Below, one piece after another: positions 55,268 through 64,000 of a DNA stretch of 64,000 nucleotides. The stretch lies in assembly GCF_000498495.1 (NCBI RefSeq), contig NZ_AVCS01000021.1:21108-85107 (forward strand). Direction: 5' to 3'. Below the pieces are notes generated by a model. The model did no database searches and was not told the DNA's origin. It saw nothing but the letters and a program-made list of their open reading frames with translations. Position numbers and translations under genes: made by a program. This stretch comes from Flavobacterium enshiense DK69 (GTDB lineage Bacteria; Bacteroidota; Bacteroidia; Flavobacteriales; Flavobacteriaceae). Position 1 is the first letter of the stretch; the number at the start of each line of letters is the position of its first letter.

Positions 55268-55912
55268 ATGTCCGATTTAAGCAATTACCGAAAATCTTAC
55301 GAAAAGAGTGAACTTCTGGAAACCAATATCCCTGAAGATCCTATTAATTTATTCCACAGATGGTTTTATGAAGCTGAAGATTTTGACGGACTAGAAGAGG
55401 TTAATGCAATGACAGTTACTACAATTGGTCTCGATGGATTTCCGAAGGCCAGGGTAGTTTTGCTTAAAAAGTTTAATGAGGAAGGTTTTATTTTCTACAC
55501 CAATTATAATTCTGAAAAAGGAAAAGCACTGGAACATAACCCAAATGTTTGTTTGTCCTTTTTTTGGCATTCCATGGAGAGACAGGTTATAATTAAGGGT
55601 ATTGCAGAAAAAACGTCTGAGACAGTTTCCGACAACTATTTTGACAGTCGCCCGGATGGAAGTAAGTTAGGTGCCGTAGTTTCACCACAAAGCGAAGTTA
55701 TTCCCTCAAGAGATTTTTTGGAGGAAAACCTCAAAGCTTTGGAAAAAGAATATCAAAACAAAGAAATTCCACGTCCGAAACATTGGGGTGGTTATTTGGT
55801 TAGACCTGTATCGGTAGAATTTTGGCAAGGAAGGCCAAATCGACTTCACGACCGCATACGTTATCAGCTTTTAGAAGATTTTAATTGGAAAATCGAAAGA
55901 CTTTCACCTTAA
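55268..55912 (+). CDS. pdxH: Pyridoxamine 5'-phosphate oxidase
   Basis: This 214-residue FMN enzyme has AMTVTTIGLDGFPKARVVLL, FIFYTNYNSEKGKALEHNP, WHSMERQVIIKG and FDSRPDGSKLGAVVSPQSEV. The C-terminal signature is VEFWQGRPNRLHDRIRY. It oxidises pyridoxine/pyridoxamine phosphate to PLP. The 196-base leader (55072-55267) holds short AATCTAA-like repeats just before the start codon. Confidence 0.96.
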   Translation: MSDLSNYRKSYEKSELLETNIPEDPINLFHRWFYEAEDFDGLEEVNAMTVTTIGLDGFPKARVVLLKKFNEEGFIFYTNYNSEKGKALEHNPNVCLSFFWHSMERQVIIKGIAEKTSETVSDNYFDSRPDGSKLGAVVSPQSEVIPSRDFLEENLKALEKEYQNKEIPRPKHWGGYLVRPVSVEFWQGRPNRLHDRIRYQLLEDFNWKIERLSP

Positions 55913-56066
55913 AACTTCAGAAAAACAAATATAAATGTTAAAATTTAGTGTATTTTATCGATTTTTTTTGTAGATAATCGATTTTTAACTAATTTAGCTC
56001 TGTAAGTCAGTCAGTTACAATTTTGTTTGGTGCAAAAACAGAGCTTGACATTTAAAATTTGATTTT

Positions 56067-56576
56067 ATGAAGTTATCGTTTTTTCGTTCCCTGTCTATCG
56101 TTACACTTCTGCTGGTTTTTGCTTCTTGTTCAACTGAAAGTACAGAAGAATCAATTCAAAACACATCATCTACAGAATATGCTGTAAATGATAAGTACGC
56201 TTACAGCCAGATTGAATTGGAAGTTGCTAATTTAATTAATCAGTACCGCATAAGTAAAGATTTAAAATCACTTGAAAAAATAAATCATATTTCTAATGTT
56301 TCGGAAGAACACGATGAATATATGATATCGATCAATACATTGACGCATGCCCTTTTTGCCCAAAGAGAGGAGAATTTGAAAGTTACTTTAGGAGCCGTGG
56401 CTGTTGGAGAGAATTTAGCCTACAATTATTCTACAGCAAAGTCTGTAGTTGATGCATGGATTAACAGCCCGGCTCATAAAGCTAACATGGAAGGTAATTA
56501 TACTCACTTTGGAATTTCTGTACGAGAAAATGCAGAAGGAAAAAGGTATTTCACTACCATCTTTATCAGAAAATAA
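56067..56576 (+). CDS. CAP-domain lipoprotein
   Basis: This 169-residue protein has a lipobox (LLVFASCSTEST). The CAP/SCP domain has VANLINQYRISKDLKSLEKI, SEEHDEYMISI and THALFAQREE. It also has GENLAYNYSTAKSVVDAWIN, SPAHKANMEGNYTHFGISV and a final TTIFIRK strand. CAP proteins are secreted, stable folds; the His/Glu pairs are partly present. Function in bacteria is poorly known. Confidence 0.9.
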   Translation: MKLSFFRSLSIVTLLLVFASCSTESTEESIQNTSSTEYAVNDKYAYSQIELEVANLINQYRISKDLKSLEKINHISNVSEEHDEYMISINTLTHALFAQREENLKVTLGAVAVGENLAYNYSTAKSVVDAWINSPAHKANMEGNYTHFGISVRENAEGKRYFTTIFIRK

Positions 56577-56627
56577 TCTTAATTACAATATGTGTTTAGT
56601 TTCTGGGTTTTTATAATCCTAAAAATG

Positions 56628-56661
56628 AAAAAGCATTCACCTAAGTGAATGCTTTTTTTAA
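56628..56661. terminator. Bidirectional terminator
   Basis: AAAAAGCATTCAC and GTGAATGCTTTTTT form the stem between the convergent CAP gene and the OmpA-type gene. Confidence 0.85.
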
Positions 56662-56686
56662 TTAAACGAATTGTAAAAAAGAATGA

Positions 56687-58627
56687 TTATTCCATACTAA
56701 TGACGATAAATTCACTTCGTCTGTTTTTTTGATGTTCTTCTTCGGAACATTTTACTCCGTCTTTACATCTGTTTAACAGTTGAGATTCTCCATATCCTTT
56801 CGAAGTTAATCTGCTTCGATCGATACCATTTTTCACCATATATTCTAAAGTTGATTTTGCTCTGTTTGTTGAAAGTTTCATATTGTATTTGGCAGTTGCA
56901 CGACTATCGGTATGCGCACGGATATCCACTTTCATTTTAGGGTATTCTTTCATTACGGCAATGACTTTCTCTAATTCCACAGCTGCATCAGGACGAATAT
57001 TCCATTTGTCCAAATCGAAAAGAATGATTCCCAGATCCAGTACTTTTGCAAGATCGGTTCCCACAACAATAGGAGGCGCTTTTTTCACTAAAGCGATATC
57101 TGCTCTTGTTTCACCGCTGGAAAGAGGTGTTGCTACACCAATTTCTTTAGTTTCATAATCCGGATATCCAGCCCTTATGTAGTATTTTTTATCACACTCA
57201 ATACCTTCTTCGAAGACAAAATTTCCGGATGCATCCGCATCTATGGTCTTGATTACTTCCATATTGGCATTCATTAATATTACTTTAGCTGAAGCTAAAG
57301 GCTGTAAAGAAGAAATATCAGTTACTTTTCCTTTTATTATCTGAAGACAAATACTTTCTTTGAATTTATAAATATCGTCAGAACCTGCACCGCCGTCCCT
57401 GTTTGAGGTAAAATAACCAATATGGGTTTGTGTATTTACGATGTATCCAAAATCGTCTTTAGGACTGTTTACGGGAGCTCCAACATTTTTTATCGATGTG
57501 AATGATCCATCTTTATTCATTTTAGATTCGAAAACATCAAGACCTCCAACGCCCAAATGATCATCTGAAGAGAAATACAATACATTTTTATCGTCTAAAT
57601 AAGGAAATGTTTCACGCATTGGAGAATTGATCTTCTCTCCTAAATTTTCAGGAGCTCCAAAAGAACCGTCTTCATTGATAGCTACTCTGAAAATATCCGA
57701 TTGTCCTAAAGTTCCCGGCATATCAGATGAGAAGTACAATGTTTTTCCGTCTGCACTCAAAGCAGGGTGGGCTACACTGTAATTATCATTGTTAAACGGA
57801 AGTTCTTTTACATCCTGCCACTTTCCGTCTTTTAAAGTGGCTTTATAGATTTTAAGTTTGGTGACTTTGTCATCACTTTTTCTCTTTTTGCCCTCATTAT
57901 AGTTGTTTCTGGTAAAATAAACGGTATTACCGTCTTTTGAAAAAACAGGTGTTGCTTCGTGAAATTTTGAATCAAGGTCTTTCGAGAATTCCTTGGCTTC
58001 ACTGAGTTTACCGTCTTCAGCTGCTTTGGCTGTGAAAAGTCTTGTAAAATTCTGACCTGTCCAACTGTGTTTTCTTTGGAAGACATCTTTGCTTTTTCGT
58101 GCAGAAGTAAATATAACATCGCCTCCTTTGAACATCGATCCGTAGTCGGAGTATTCGGTATTGATATCACCGGCATTTTCAACTTTATATCTATCCGAAT
58201 CTTTTTGCAATTCAGCCAAGTAATCTTTCTGATTCACCAGTTCTGCACCTGTAGGATTATTGGTTTTCTGGAAAAACTTAGTTAGATATTCATCTGCTTT
58301 AGCGTAATTACCGACAGACTTTAAAGATTGTGCATACCTGAAATAATATTCAGGGGCAGCATCCGCAGCTTCAGGCATTGCAAACAATTGGGAATACCAT
58401 TTTTCGGCTTTATCATATTCACCGTTGAAGTAATAGGCATCGCCCAGTTTTTCAAATAAGCTTATCGATTTATGGCCTTTTTCCGCAACTTTTTCATATA
58501 TCTTTATTGCATCGATATAAGCATAATTGTCATACTTTTTGTCGGCCTTTGCTTCTTTCCCGAATTGAGAATATATATTATTACCAATACTGAAAATGGC
58601 AATTATAAGTAGTGTTTTGATTTTCAT
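56687..58627 (-). CDS. TPR/PD40/OmpA envelope protein of a T9SS adhesin module
   Basis: This 646-residue protein has a signal peptide (MKIKTLLIIAIFSIGNNIYS) and TPR-like helices (about 25-130). A PD40 beta-propeller covers about 150-420 (DVIFTSARKSK, TPVFSKDGNTVYFTRNN, HPALSADGKTLYFSSDMPG). Next is a carboxypeptidase-regulatory domain (about 425-510). The C-terminal OmpA domain has LFDLDKWNIRPDAAVELEKV, IRAHTDSRATAKYNMKLSTN and KNRRSEFIV, the peptidoglycan-binding signature. This order of domains is seen in PorE-like T9SS proteins and in OmpA partners of gliding adhesins. It is the last gene of the minus-strand module and follows the PorP/SprF gene by 11 bases. Confidence 0.92.
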   Translation of the reverse strand: MKIKTLLIIAIFSIGNNIYSQFGKEAKADKKYDNYAYIDAIKIYEKVAEKGHKSISLFEKLGDAYYFNGEYDKAEKWYSQLFAMPEAADAAPEYYFRYAQSLKSVGNYAKADEYLTKFFQKTNNPTGAELVNQKDYLAELQKDSDRYKVENAGDINTEYSDYGSMFKGGDVIFTSARKSKDVFQRKHSWTGQNFTRLFTAKAAEDGKLSEAKEFSKDLDSKFHEATPVFSKDGNTVYFTRNNYNEGKKRKSDDKVTKLKIYKATLKDGKWQDVKELPFNNDNYSVAHPALSADGKTLYFSSDMPGTLGQSDIFRVAINEDGSFGAPENLGEKINSPMRETFPYLDDKNVLYFSSDDHLGVGGLDVFESKMNKDGSFTSIKNVGAPVNSPKDDFGYIVNTQTHIGYFTSNRDGGAGSDDIYKFKESICLQIIKGKVTDISSLQPLASAKVILMNANMEVIKTIDADASGNFVFEEGIECDKKYYIRAGYPDYETKEIGVATPLSSGETRADIALVKKAPPIVVGTDLAKVLDLGIILFDLDKWNIRPDAAVELEKVIAVMKEYPKMKVDIRAHTDSRATAKYNMKLSTNRAKSTLEYMVKNGIDRSRLTSKGYGESQLLNRCKDGVKCSEEEHQKNRRSEFIVISME

Positions 58628-58638
58628 AACTATTCAAT

Positions 58639-59553
58639 TTAGAAGAAACGAGGAGTTAACATTTTAGAATTATTGAACAATTCCCATCTCAGGAAGATCT
58701 CGTGGGACCCGTCATTATAATTTTTTAAATCAGTAGTTTCCATATCATACGCATATCCTATGAAGAGAGAGTTTGATATTTGAAATCCGGCCATTGCACT
58801 CCAGGCAGAATCCCATCGGTAGGCTGCTCCCAGAGTTAGTTTGTCATAGATCAAAAAGTTTAAAGAAGCATCGCCTTGCAGCGGAGCTCCTTCCGCTGCT
58901 TTCATAAGTATTGAAGGTTTGATTTTCAAGTTGCTTCCAACATCAAAAACATAACCTGTTATGAAATAGTAGTGCATTTTTTCCTTTGTAATCGAAACTG
59001 AGTTGTCTTTGTAATGATTTGTTTCGAAAAAGTTAGGAACTGATAAACCTGCGTAGAATTTGTCTGAGTACAGATATACTCCTGCTCCGACATTCGGACT
59101 GAAATCGTTATCGAGATTTTGAAATCTGGGATCATCCGGATTTTCGATAGTCAGCTTATTTACATCTATATTGAAAAGATTTGCTGTTCCTTTTAATCCG
59201 AATGCCAGTTTGTAATTCTCAGACATTTGGATAAAGTATGACAAGTCTGCAGATATATTAGTTTCAGTTGCAGGTCCGATTTTATCATTAACAACGGACA
59301 ATCCAATTCCAAAACTTGAATCACTAATGGGTGAGTTTACAGAGAACGCAGCAGTTGTAGGCGCTCCGTCCAAACCAACCCATTGGGCTCTGTATAAGCC
59401 AAAGATGCTTAGAACCTCTCGCGAACCGGCATATGCAGGATTTATGGTAATGGTATTATACATATATTGTGTATACTGTGAGTCTTGTTGAGCGTAACCC
59501 ATCATACCTATTAATCCCAAAACGAGTGTTATTAATTTTGTCTTCATGTTCAC
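58639..59553 (-). CDS. PorP/SprF family type IX secretion outer-membrane protein
   Basis: This 304-residue protein has a signal peptide (TLVLGLIGMMGYAQQ). The family signature follows directly: DSQYTQYMYNTITINPAYAG, then SREVLSIFGLYRAQWVGLDG and APTTAAFSVNSPI. The strand-rich remainder ends in an aromatic terminal strand. SprF-type proteins are needed for delivery or attachment of a cognate adhesin bearing a gliding-type C-terminal domain, in this case the giant protein just upstream (43 bases). Confidence 0.94.
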   Translation of the reverse strand: MNMKTKLITLVLGLIGMMGYAQQDSQYTQYMYNTITINPAYAGSREVLSIFGLYRAQWVGLDGAPTTAAFSVNSPISDSSFGIGLSVVNDKIGPATETNISADLSYFIQMSENYKLAFGLKGTANLFNIDVNKLTIENPDDPRFQNLDNDFSPNVGAGVYLYSDKFYAGLSVPNFFETNHYKDNSVSITKEKMHYYFITGYVFDVGSNLKIKPSILMKAAEGAPLQGDASLNFLIYDKLTLGAAYRWDSAWSAMAGFQISNSLFIGYAYDMETTDLKNYNDGSHEIFLRWELFNNSKMLTPRFF

Positions 59554-59596
59554 TAATTTAAATTAATTTGGTAAATAATTAATAGAAGTATGAGAA

Positions 59597-62500
59597 TTAT
59601 CTGCTTAAATATAAATATCCAGATTTATCGTTCCATTGCCCAGACTCATTGTCTTTGTATTTCATGATGTAGAAATAGGTTCCTCCAGGTAATAATTCAC
59701 CTTTATTAAGAGTAGCTCTTCCTTCAGATTTTCCGTCAAAAACAACAGTTGTATTGTTATAGCCGCTTTTTTCGAATACCAGAATTCCCCATCGGTTGTA
59801 TATCTGAAGATTGTTTTCAGGGTAACATTCTAATCCGTCGATAATTAGGTAATCGTTTTCACCATCATTATTTGGAGAGAATCCATTGTTCACAGTAATA
59901 GTACACGCAGCCAACACTCCGCAATCATCAACCACATGAACGTAAAATTCTAATTTTCTAGGACATGTTGTTTGTTCAGTTGTAAGGATGTATTGGAGTG
60001 TATAATAACCGGTTTGCAGCTGAGTTACATCAATTGTATTATTGGCGTGGTTAATAAGGGCATCATGTATATTTACACCAACCCATTGACCTCCAGGTTC
60101 GGTTCCTAACGGAAGAAGTGACATCAAATTGAATGTGGTATATGCACTGTCATTGTTACACAAATCCGGATTATCAGCACTAAAAGTGTCGCCAACAGTA
60201 ACATGTACAGTTTGTGAAACCACAGTTTGATTACCACAAATATCGGTCACAGTCCAAGTTCTGATTATGTCATAACTACCTTCAATCTCTGAATTAGGAT
60301 CCACGTGTTCTTCAAATACAACTGTAACTTCTCCTCCGCAGCTATCTGAAAATTCAAGTTCAGGAGCAGCTGGAATGCTAGAACATGGTGCTGTTACCAC
60401 TTCACTAAGATTGGTCACTAGTGCCGGTGGAGTTTCATCAAAAACAGTTATTATTTGAGACATAGTGGATGTGTTTTGGCACACATCGGTAAATGTCCAT
60501 GTTCTGGTAACTACAAATGAATTAGGACAATCTCCTTGTACTAATGTATCTACACTTTCCGCTGTTATATTTCCGGTACAATTGTCTACTGCTGTCAGAG
60601 AAAGTGTTGCTGGCACTTCAGATGCACAAGACACGGTTAAATCGGCTGGTACTTCTGGCAATGTAGGAGGAATGATATCTGAAACAGTGATAGTTTGACT
60701 TACAGATGAAGTGTTATTACAAGCATCAGTGAAAGTCCATGTTCTTACTACAGTGTATGAATTACTGCATGTACCTGGTGTAATCACGTCGATTCCTTCC
60801 ACTGTAATATCGTCTCTACAATTATCTCTAGCTGTTAAAGTTACCATTGTCGGGATTTCGGAACCACAGGAAACTGTAATATCTGTCGGAGCTTGAGGTG
60901 CTACAGGCGCATTTATATCCTGAACATTTATGGTTTGTGATGCCGTAGATGAATTTCCGCAACCATCAGCAGCCGTCCATGTTCTTGTAATGGAATACGA
61001 ACCTTCACATGCTCCTGGAGTAGTAACATCAACGAATGTTAAAGCTATCGGCAAACTACAATTATCAGTTGCTACAGCTTGTGCGAATTCAGGCTGCGCT
61101 GGGCAATTGATTGTAGCTGCTTCAGGAAGCGTTTCAATAATAGGAGGTGTGATATCCTGAACATTAATTGTTTGTGATGATGTAGATGAATTTCCGCAAG
61201 CATCAGCAGCTGTCCATGTTCTGGTTACAGAGTAGGAGCCTGCACATTCACCTGGAGTGGTTACATCGGCGAATGTTAAAGCAATCGGAAGACTGCAATC
61301 ATCTGTAGCTACTGCCTGAGCAAATTCAAGTGTTGCAGTACAGTCAATTGTTGATGCAGCTGGCAATGCTTCGAAAACCGGTGCAGTAATATCCTGAACA
61401 TTAATTGTTTGTGATGTTGTAGCTGAATTTCCGCAAGCATCAGCAGCTGTCCATGTTCTGGTTACAGAGTAGGAGCCTGCACATTCACCTGGAGTGGTTA
61501 CATCGGCGAATGTTAAAGCAATCGGAAGACTACAGTCATCTGTAGCTACTGCCTGAGTAAATTGAAGCTGTTGTGTACAGTCTATAGTTGATGCCTCAGG
61601 TAAAGCGTTAAATACCGGAGGAGTAGTGTCCTCTACGACAATAGTTTGTGATAATGTTGATACATTTTGGCAGGCATCTGTAGCGGTCCATGTTCTGGTT
61701 ATAGAGTAAGAACCGGCACATTCACCTGGAGTAGTAACATCGTTGAATGTCAGTGTGAAAGCAGAACCGCAATTGTCTGTAGCTGTAGCCTGAGCAAACT
61801 GAGGTTGCATTTTACAATCGATAGTAGCTGTTGCTGGAAGCGGTGCAATTACCGGAGGAGTAGTATCTCGAACAGTAATGGTTTGCGATACAGATGCTGA
61901 ATTTCCGCAAGGATCGGCAACTGTCCATCTTCGTGTAATGACGTAGGAGTTCGGACAGTTTCCAGGTACAGTAGTATCAACTCCCGTTACTGTAATTTCT
62001 CCGGCACAGGTATCTGTTGCGGTTAAAGAAATCATAGGAGGAACTTCACCTGCACATGAAACTGTAATATTTGCAGGAGGGGCTTGTAAAACCGGATTGG
62101 ATCTATCCGATACATTGATGATCTGACTTACAGATGAAGTATTTCCACAAACATCAACAAATGTCCATGTTCTGGTTACAGTATAACTGCTTGAACAACT
62201 TCCAGCAGTCACTGTATCTGTTCCTGTTACTGTAATTGGCCCGCTACAAGCATCATTGGCGGTTAATGATATCATTGGTGGGATATCACCGCTACAAGAA
62301 ACAGTTACGTTTGCAGGAGCTTGTGGTATAACAGGTGATGTTATGTCTTGTACATTAATGGTTTGTGATCTTGTTGATGAGTTTCCACAAGCATCGGTAG
62401 CTGTCCAGGTTCTGGTTACTGAATATTTTCCGGCACATGATCCAGGCGTAGTCACATCATTGAAGGTAAGTGTAATTGCAGAGCCGCAAGCATCAGTAGC

Positions 62501-64000
62501 TGTTGCCTGAGCAAATTGCGGAACCGCAGGACAGTTTATGGTTGATGTTGCCGGTAAAGCTGCAATTACCGGTGCAGTAATATCCTGAACATTTATGGTT
62601 TGTGTAGCTGTTGATGAGTTTCCGCAGGTATCTCTAGCTGTCCAAGTTCTGGTTACAGAATAAGAACCGGCACATTGTCCGGGCGTAGTCACATCATTAA
62701 ATGTTAACGTAAAAGTTGAACCACAATTATCGGTAGCTATTGCCTGTGCAAATTGAGGAACAGCAGGACAGTTAATAGTTGATGTTGTCGGTAAAGCTGC
62801 AATTACAGGAGCAGTTACATCCTGAACATTGATTGTTTGTGTTTTTGTTGATGAATTTCCGCAGGCATCACGAGCCGTCCATGTTCTGGTAACGGAATAA
62901 GAACCTGCACATTGCCCCGGAGTTGTCACATCGTTGAATGTCAGTGTGAAAGCAGAACCACAATTATCTGTAGCTGTAGCTTGAGCAAATTGAGGAACAG
63001 CAGGACAGTTAATAGTTGATGCTGCCGGTAAATCTGCTATAACAGGAGCAGTAACATCTTGGACATTTATGGTTTGTGTTTTTGTAGATGAATTTCCGCA
63101 GACATCACGAGCCGTCCATGTTCTGGTAACGGAATAAGAACCGGCACATTGTCCTGGAGTCGTCACATCGTTGAATGTCAGTGTGAAAGCAGAACCGCAA
63201 TTGTCAGTTGCCGTAGCTTGTGCAAATTCAGGAACCGCAGGACAGCTTATGGTGGACGTGGCTGGAAGCGGTGCAATTACCGGAGGAGTAGTATCTCGAA
63301 CAGTAATGGTTTGCGATACAGATGCTGAATTTCCGCAAGGATCGGCAACTGTCCATCTTCGTGTAATGACGTAGGAGTTCGGACAGTTTCCAGGTACAGT
63401 AGTATCAACTCCCGTTACTGTAATTTCTCCGGCACAGGTATCTGTTGCGGTTAAAGAAATCATAGGAGGAACTTCACCTGCACATGAAACGGTAATATTT
63501 GCAGGAGGGGCTTGTAAAACCGGATTGGATCTATCCGATACATTGATGATCTGACTTACAGATGAAGTATTTCCACAAACATCAACAAATGTCCATGTTC
63601 TGGTTACAGTATAACTGCTTGAACAACTTCCAGCAGTCATTGTATCTGTTCCTGTTACTGTAATTGGCCCGCTACAAGCATCATTGGCGGTTAATGATAT
63701 CATTGGTGGGATATCACCGCTACAAGAAACAGTCACGTTTGCTGGAGCTTGTGGTATAACAGGCGATGTTAGGTCTTGTACATTAATGGTTTGTGATCTT
63801 GTTGATGAGTTTCCACAAGCATCGGTAGCTGTCCAGGTTCTGGTTACTGAATATTTTCCGGCACATGATCCAGGCGTAGTCACATCATTGAAGGTAAGTG
63901 TAATTGCAGAGCCGCAAGCATCAGTAGCTGTTGCCTGAGCAAATTGTGGAACTGCAGGACAGTTTATGGTTGATGTTGCCGGTAAAGCTGCAATTACAGG
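59597..64000 (-). CDS. Giant repeat adhesin with gliding-motility-associated C-terminal domain (5' part outside window)
   Basis: The frame is open to the right edge, so the start is not visible; the Met at 63883 is internal. The visible 1467 residues hold about 16 HYR/Ig-like modules of ~79 residues, most with four Cys at fixed places (for example NCPA, TDNCGS, PGxC, ACGNSS), suited to two disulfides per module. After them comes a Trp/Asn-containing region (GTEPGGQWVGVNIHDAL). The C terminus is a gliding-motility-associated domain: VNNGFSPNNDGENDYLIIDG, LQIYNRWGILVFE, GTYFYIMKYKDN. The protein should be exported by T9SS and displayed on the surface with the SprF-like partner. A SprB-like role in adhesion or gliding is likely but not proven. 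Confidence 0.93.
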   Translation of the reverse strand, partial: PVIAALPATSTINCPAVPQFAQATATDACGSAITLTFNDVTTPGSCAGKYSVTRTWTATDACGNSSTRSQTINVQDLTSPVIPQAPANVTVSCSGDIPPMISLTANDACSGPITVTGTDTMTAGSCSSSYTVTRTWTFVDVCGNTSSVSQIINVSDRSNPVLQAPPANITVSCAGEVPPMISLTATDTCAGEITVTGVDTTVPGNCPNSYVITRRWTVADPCGNSASVSQTITVRDTTPPVIAPLPATSTISCPAVPEFAQATATDNCGSAFTLTFNDVTTPGQCAGSYSVTRTWTARDVCGNSSTKTQTINVQDVTAPVIADLPAASTINCPAVPQFAQATATDNCGSAFTLTFNDVTTPGQCAGSYSVTRTWTARDACGNSSTKTQTINVQDVTAPVIAALPTTSTINCPAVPQFAQAIATDNCGSTFTLTFNDVTTPGQCAGSYSVTRTWTARDTCGNSSTATQTINVQDITAPVIAALPATSTINCPAVPQFAQATATDACGSAITLTFNDVTTPGSCAGKYSVTRTWTATDACGNSSTRSQTINVQDITSPVIPQAPANVTVSCSGDIPPMISLTANDACSGPITVTGTDTVTAGSCSSSYTVTRTWTFVDVCGNTSSVSQIINVSDRSNPVLQAPPANITVSCAGEVPPMISLTATDTCAGEITVTGVDTTVPGNCPNSYVITRRWTVADPCGNSASVSQTITVRDTTPPVIAPLPATATIDCKMQPQFAQATATDNCGSAFTLTFNDVTTPGECAGSYSITRTWTATDACQNVSTLSQTIVVEDTTPPVFNALPEASTIDCTQQLQFTQAVATDDCSLPIALTFADVTTPGECAGSYSVTRTWTAADACGNSATTSQTINVQDITAPVFEALPAASTIDCTATLEFAQAVATDDCSLPIALTFADVTTPGECAGSYSVTRTWTAADACGNSSTSSQTINVQDITPPIIETLPEAATINCPAQPEFAQAVATDNCSLPIALTFVDVTTPGACEGSYSITRTWTAADGCGNSSTASQTINVQDINAPVAPQAPTDITVSCGSEIPTMVTLTARDNCRDDITVEGIDVITPGTCSNSYTVVRTWTFTDACNNTSSVSQTITVSDIIPPTLPEVPADLTVSCASEVPATLSLTAVDNCTGNITAESVDTLVQGDCPNSFVVTRTWTFTDVCQNTSTMSQIITVFDETPPALVTNLSEVVTAPCSSIPAAPELEFSDSCGGEVTVVFEEHVDPNSEIEGSYDIIRTWTVTDICGNQTVVSQTVHVTVGDTFSADNPDLCNNDSAYTTFNLMSLLPLGTEPGGQWVGVNIHDALINHANNTIDVTQLQTGYYTLQYILTTEQTTCPRKLEFYVHVVDDCGVLAACTITVNNGFSPNNDGENDYLIIDGLECYPENNLQIYNRWGILVFEKSGYNNTTVVFDGKSEGRATLNKGELLPGGTYFYIMKYKDNESGQWNDKSGYLYLSR
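61834..64000 (-). repeat. 1428-bp higher-order tandem repeat in the adhesin gene
   Basis: Sequence 61834-62572 recurs at 63262-64000 with an offset of exactly 1428 bases and only about ten differences by eye. The period equals 476 codons, or six ~79-residue modules in the order A-B-C-A-A-A. The second copy runs out of the window, so the full number of copies is unknown. Confidence 0.9.

Noticed and set aside
60465..63938. Several 60-84-codon plus-strand frames such as MAVNDIIGGISPLQE
   Set aside because: They are antisense shadows of the adhesin modules; their repetition only mirrors the repeat period.

Overview
The window looks like chromosomal DNA of a low-G+C Flavobacteriaceae member, close to Flavobacterium. 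The evidence is type IX secretion (T9SS) sorting domains, a PorP/SprF-type protein, a gliding-motility C-terminal domain, many lipoproteins with a Cys lipobox, scarce Shine-Dalgarno sequences, and promoters of the Bacteroidota form TTG-N19-TAnnTTTG. Identification is from sequence recognition only; no database search was possible.

Layout. 1-7139: three tandem paralogues of secreted leucine-rich-repeat proteins (the first cut by the window edge) with almost identical C-terminal halves. 7195-7439: a 21-bp minisatellite between two near-copies of one terminator. 7527-26711: mostly single-copy genes, including pheT, an AsmA-like protein, a DUF2975/HTH pair, a bestrophin-like channel, recG, a Dph6-like PP-loop enzyme, an M1 aminopeptidase and two tandem carboxypeptidase-regulatory-domain paralogues. 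26832-35076: a UvrD/PcrA helicase, a DoxX-like membrane protein, Sua5/TsaC, a small membrane protein, a non-coding structured stretch (about 32100-32400), a DUF1254 lipoprotein and an O-methyltransferase. 35211-38629: OmpA lipoprotein, then an HsdR_N-like / membrane protein / GT2 operon. 38676-50688: holA, glutaminyl cyclase, the SRP RNA with a near-perfect promoter, dipeptide epimerase, SDR, outer-membrane protein, transaldolase, a TlpA-like lipoprotein without CXXC, an ABC-F ATPase, a UDG-family protein and a pirin-GNAT-pirin cluster. 51238-56576: pyrR-pyrB, a hydrolase, a STAS-like protein with RNase Z, pdxH and a CAP-domain lipoprotein.

56687-64000: a minus-strand module that starts beyond the right edge. 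It encodes a giant repeat adhesin with a gliding-motility-associated C-terminal domain, then a PorP/SprF-family outer-membrane protein, then a TPR/PD40/OmpA protein. This resembles the sprB-sprF layout, in which the SprF-type partner is needed to export or anchor the adhesin.

The two ends of the window hold the most plastic DNA: homogenised LRR paralogues on the left and a higher-order 1428-bp (476-residue) repeat in the adhesin on the right. No phage, IS transposase, CRISPR array, tRNA or rRNA was recognised. I found no clearly new defence or metabolic system. The best candidates for new biology are the structured non-coding segment near 32.1-32.4 kb, the minisatellite between duplicated terminators, and the repeat-driven surface proteins.
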